This document shows, piece by piece, positions 62,579-64,000 of a stretch of DNA of 64,000 nucleotides (position 1 is its first letter; the number at the start of each line of letters is the position of its first letter). The DNA is from Laceyella sediminis (GTDB lineage Bacteria > Bacillota > Bacilli > Thermoactinomycetales > Thermoactinomycetaceae). Location: positions 124,001 to 188,000 of the forward strand of contig NZ_PVTZ01000003.1 of assembly GCF_003003125.1 (NCBI RefSeq), read 5' to 3'. Position numbers and translations under genes: made by a program. The notes beneath the pieces are model-generated. The model was not told the origin of the DNA and did no database searches. It saw nothing but the letters and a program-made list of their open reading frames with translations.

Positions 62579-64000
62579 TTTTTGTCCCCTCCCTTATCCA
62601 CATCGTAACGGCGCGGACGGGGTTTAATCAGAGAAGTGTCAACCGGCTCATACTCGAACACCGGACCGTCAGGGGTGAATTTCGCTTTGGTCGTTTTCAA
62701 CCATTCTTCGTCATTGCGATCCGGGAACTCCGGTTTGTAGTGTGCCCCACGGCTTTCGTTACGATGGTATGCGCCAAGCGTGATAACACGCGCCAATTGC
62801 AGCATGTTCCACAGGTGGCGAGTGAACGGCGCCGCTTGGTTGCTCCATTTGCTGGTGTCGATCATGTTGATATTTTGGTACCGCTCCATCAATTCTTGGA
62901 TTTTTTCATCCGTTTTCTTCAGACGGTCATTGTAGCGAACCACCGTTACGTTGTCCGTCATCCATTCACCCAGCTCTTTGTGCAACGCATAAGCGTTCTC
63001 GTTTCCGTCCATCTTCAGGATATTTTCGTACTTCTCTTCTTCCAGCTTTTGCTGTTGGTCAAAGATGTCCGTGTTGAGCGAATCGACATGTTTGTCCAGT
63101 CCGCGCACATATTCAATCGCTTTCGGTCCAGCAACCATACCACCGTAAATGCAGGACAAGAGGGAGTTCGCACCCAGGCGGTTCGCACCGTGGTATTGAT
63201 AGTCACATTCACCCGCAGCGAACAATCCGGGGATGTTGGTCATTTGGTCATAGTTGACCCACATGCCGCCCATGGAATAGTGTACGGCCGGGAAGATTTT
63301 CATCGGAACTTTGCGTGGATCTTCACCCATGAATTTCTCATAGATTTCAATGATCCCACCCAGCTTGATATCCAATTCCTTCGGATCTTTGTGGGACAAA
63401 TCAAGATAAACCATGTTCTCCCCGTTGATCCCAAGCTTATCGTCTACACACACTTTGAAGATGGCGCGGGTAGCGATATCGCGTGGTACCAAGTTCCCAT
63501 AAGCTGGGTACATCTCTTCGAGGAAATACCATGGTTTGCCGTCTTTATAAGTCCAGACGCGGCCACCTTCACCACGAGCCGATTCGGACATCAGGCGGAG
63601 TTTGTCATCTCCAGGAATCGCGGTTGGATGCACTTGAATAAACTCACCGTTGGCGTAATAAACCCCTTGCTGGTACACAGCAGCCGCCGCCGTTCCGGTG
63701 TTAATCATGGAGTTAGTGGACTTACCGAAGATGATACCAGGTCCTCCTGTCGCCAAGATCACCGCATCGGCAGGGAAAGCGACGATTTCGCCACTGCGCA
63801 GGTTTTGCGCGACGATCCCGCGGCAACGTCCTTCATCATCTTTGACAATGCTCAAGAACTCCCAGTTTTCATACTTGGACACTTTACCTTCAGATTCATA
63901 GCGACGTACTTGTTCATCCAACGCATAAAGCAATTGTTGCCCTGTGGTGGCACCTGCAAAAGCGGTGCGGTGGTGCTTCGTTCCCCCGAAACGGCGGAAG
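62575..64000 (-). CDS. sdhA: Succinate dehydrogenase flavoprotein subunit SdhA, 5' end outside window
   Basis: Open frame entering from the right edge, 475 codons seen. It begins in the window with RRFGGTKHHRTAFAGATTGQ, the substrate-site region (TK-H-R-T-A-F-A). Later blocks: ILATGGPGIIFGKSTNSMIN, HPTAIPGDDKLRLMSESARG, EGGRVW, and HYSMGGMWVNYDQMTNIPGL, with LGANSLLSCIYGG. FAD-linked oxidation of succinate to fumarate. The first ~110 residues (FAD-binding GxGxxG) lie outside. Confidence 0.95.
   Translation of the reverse strand, partial: FRRFGGTKHHRTAFAGATTGQQLLYALDEQVRRYESEGKVSKYENWEFLSIVKDDEGRCRGIVAQNLRSGEIVAFPADAVILATGGPGIIFGKSTNSMINTGTAAAAVYQQGVYYANGEFIQVHPTAIPGDDKLRLMSESARGEGGRVWTYKDGKPWYFLEEMYPAYGNLVPRDIATRAIFKVCVDDKLGINGENMVYLDLSHKDPKELDIKLGGIIEIYEKFMGEDPRKVPMKIFPAVHYSMGGMWVNYDQMTNIPGLFAAGECDYQYHGANRLGANSLLSCIYGGMVAGPKAIEYVRGLDKHVDSLNTDIFDQQQKLEEEKYENILKMDGNENAYALHKELGEWMTDNVTVVRYNDRLKKTDEKIQELMERYQNINMIDTSKWSNQAAPFTRHLWNMLQLARVITLGAYHRNESRGAHYKPEFPDRNDEEWLKTTKAKFTPDGPVFEYEPVDTSLIKPRPRRYDVDKGGDKK

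Noticed and set aside
1-64000. CRISPR arrays, rRNA or tRNA genes
   Set aside because: No regularly spaced short repeats and no clover-leaf or rRNA landmark sequences were seen.

Overview
The window looks like chromosome of a Gram-positive endospore former of the order Bacillales. Genes are preceded by strong GGAGG-type ribosome binding sites, secreted proteins and lipoproteins have Firmicutes-style signals, and sporulation genes are present (yyaC, a split gerE with a sigma-K-type promoter). Menaquinone genes of the futalosine route, class I fumarase and the sdhAB pair suggest a respiring relative of Thermoactinomycetaceae; that family placement is inference. No rRNA, tRNA or CRISPR array was seen.

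Layout. Positions 1-28.5 kb are ordinary chromosome: a secreted protein cut by the window edge, yyaC, rocB, metA, a Crp/Fnr regulator with flavohaemoprotein hmp and an FNR-like box between them, small membrane and lipoprotein genes, an aldo/keto reductase, a secreted endo/exonuclease-phosphatase, a large Vpr-like subtilase, mqnB-mqnD, several secreted proteins, a PhzF-like protein, an auto-regulated MerR/TipAL-type regulator, a DUF2157/GDYXXLXY membrane pair, an N-acetylmuramoyl-L-alanine amidase, an amidoligase-like protein and selO. Four copies of a ~135-bp MITE-like repeat with CTAG ends are scattered through the window; one sits inside the loop of a transcription terminator.

The main discovery is at 28.57-53.84 kb. 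The spore-coat regulator gene gerE (minus strand) is split: its first 47 codons lie at 53842-53983 behind a perfect-looking sigma-K promoter, and its last codons plus stop and terminator lie 25.3 kb away at 28489-28578. Both break points share CACAT(C/T)AGCAACGTGATG and are flanked by a perfect 16-bp inverted repeat placed exactly 13 nt from the same AA/TT dinucleotide, as expected for attL/attR of a large serine recombinase. Precise excision would restore a 72-codon GerE. The interval is therefore a skin-like, sporulation-gene-intervening element. It encodes its own SpoIVCA-type serine recombinase (34932-36416) and a small neighbour that could be a directionality factor.

Cargo of the element: an Imm1-like orphan, a TctABC tricarboxylate transporter with a CitB/DctR-type two-component system (and four phased TTGTTCA repeats in front of tctC), an amidohydrolase, a VOC protein, a truncated UvrD helicase, and a complete anti-phage island resembling class 2 DISARM: drmE, NERD-UvrD helicase, drmA, drmB, then drmMII and vsr. 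The PLD gene drmC is absent and a NERD/helicase fusion is present instead. The end next to the gerE 5' part is a graveyard of broken transposases.

From 54 kb on, ordinary chromosome resumes: an M24 peptidase, an alkaline-phosphatase-superfamily membrane protein, an HEWFH-motif protein, an HxlR regulator, a zinc-ribbon protein, fumarase, a DUF1002 secreted protein and sdhB-sdhA, the last cut by the window edge. As the mother cell does not pass on its chromosome, the expected logic is that the defence island is kept in the germ line and removed only in the mother cell when gerE is needed.
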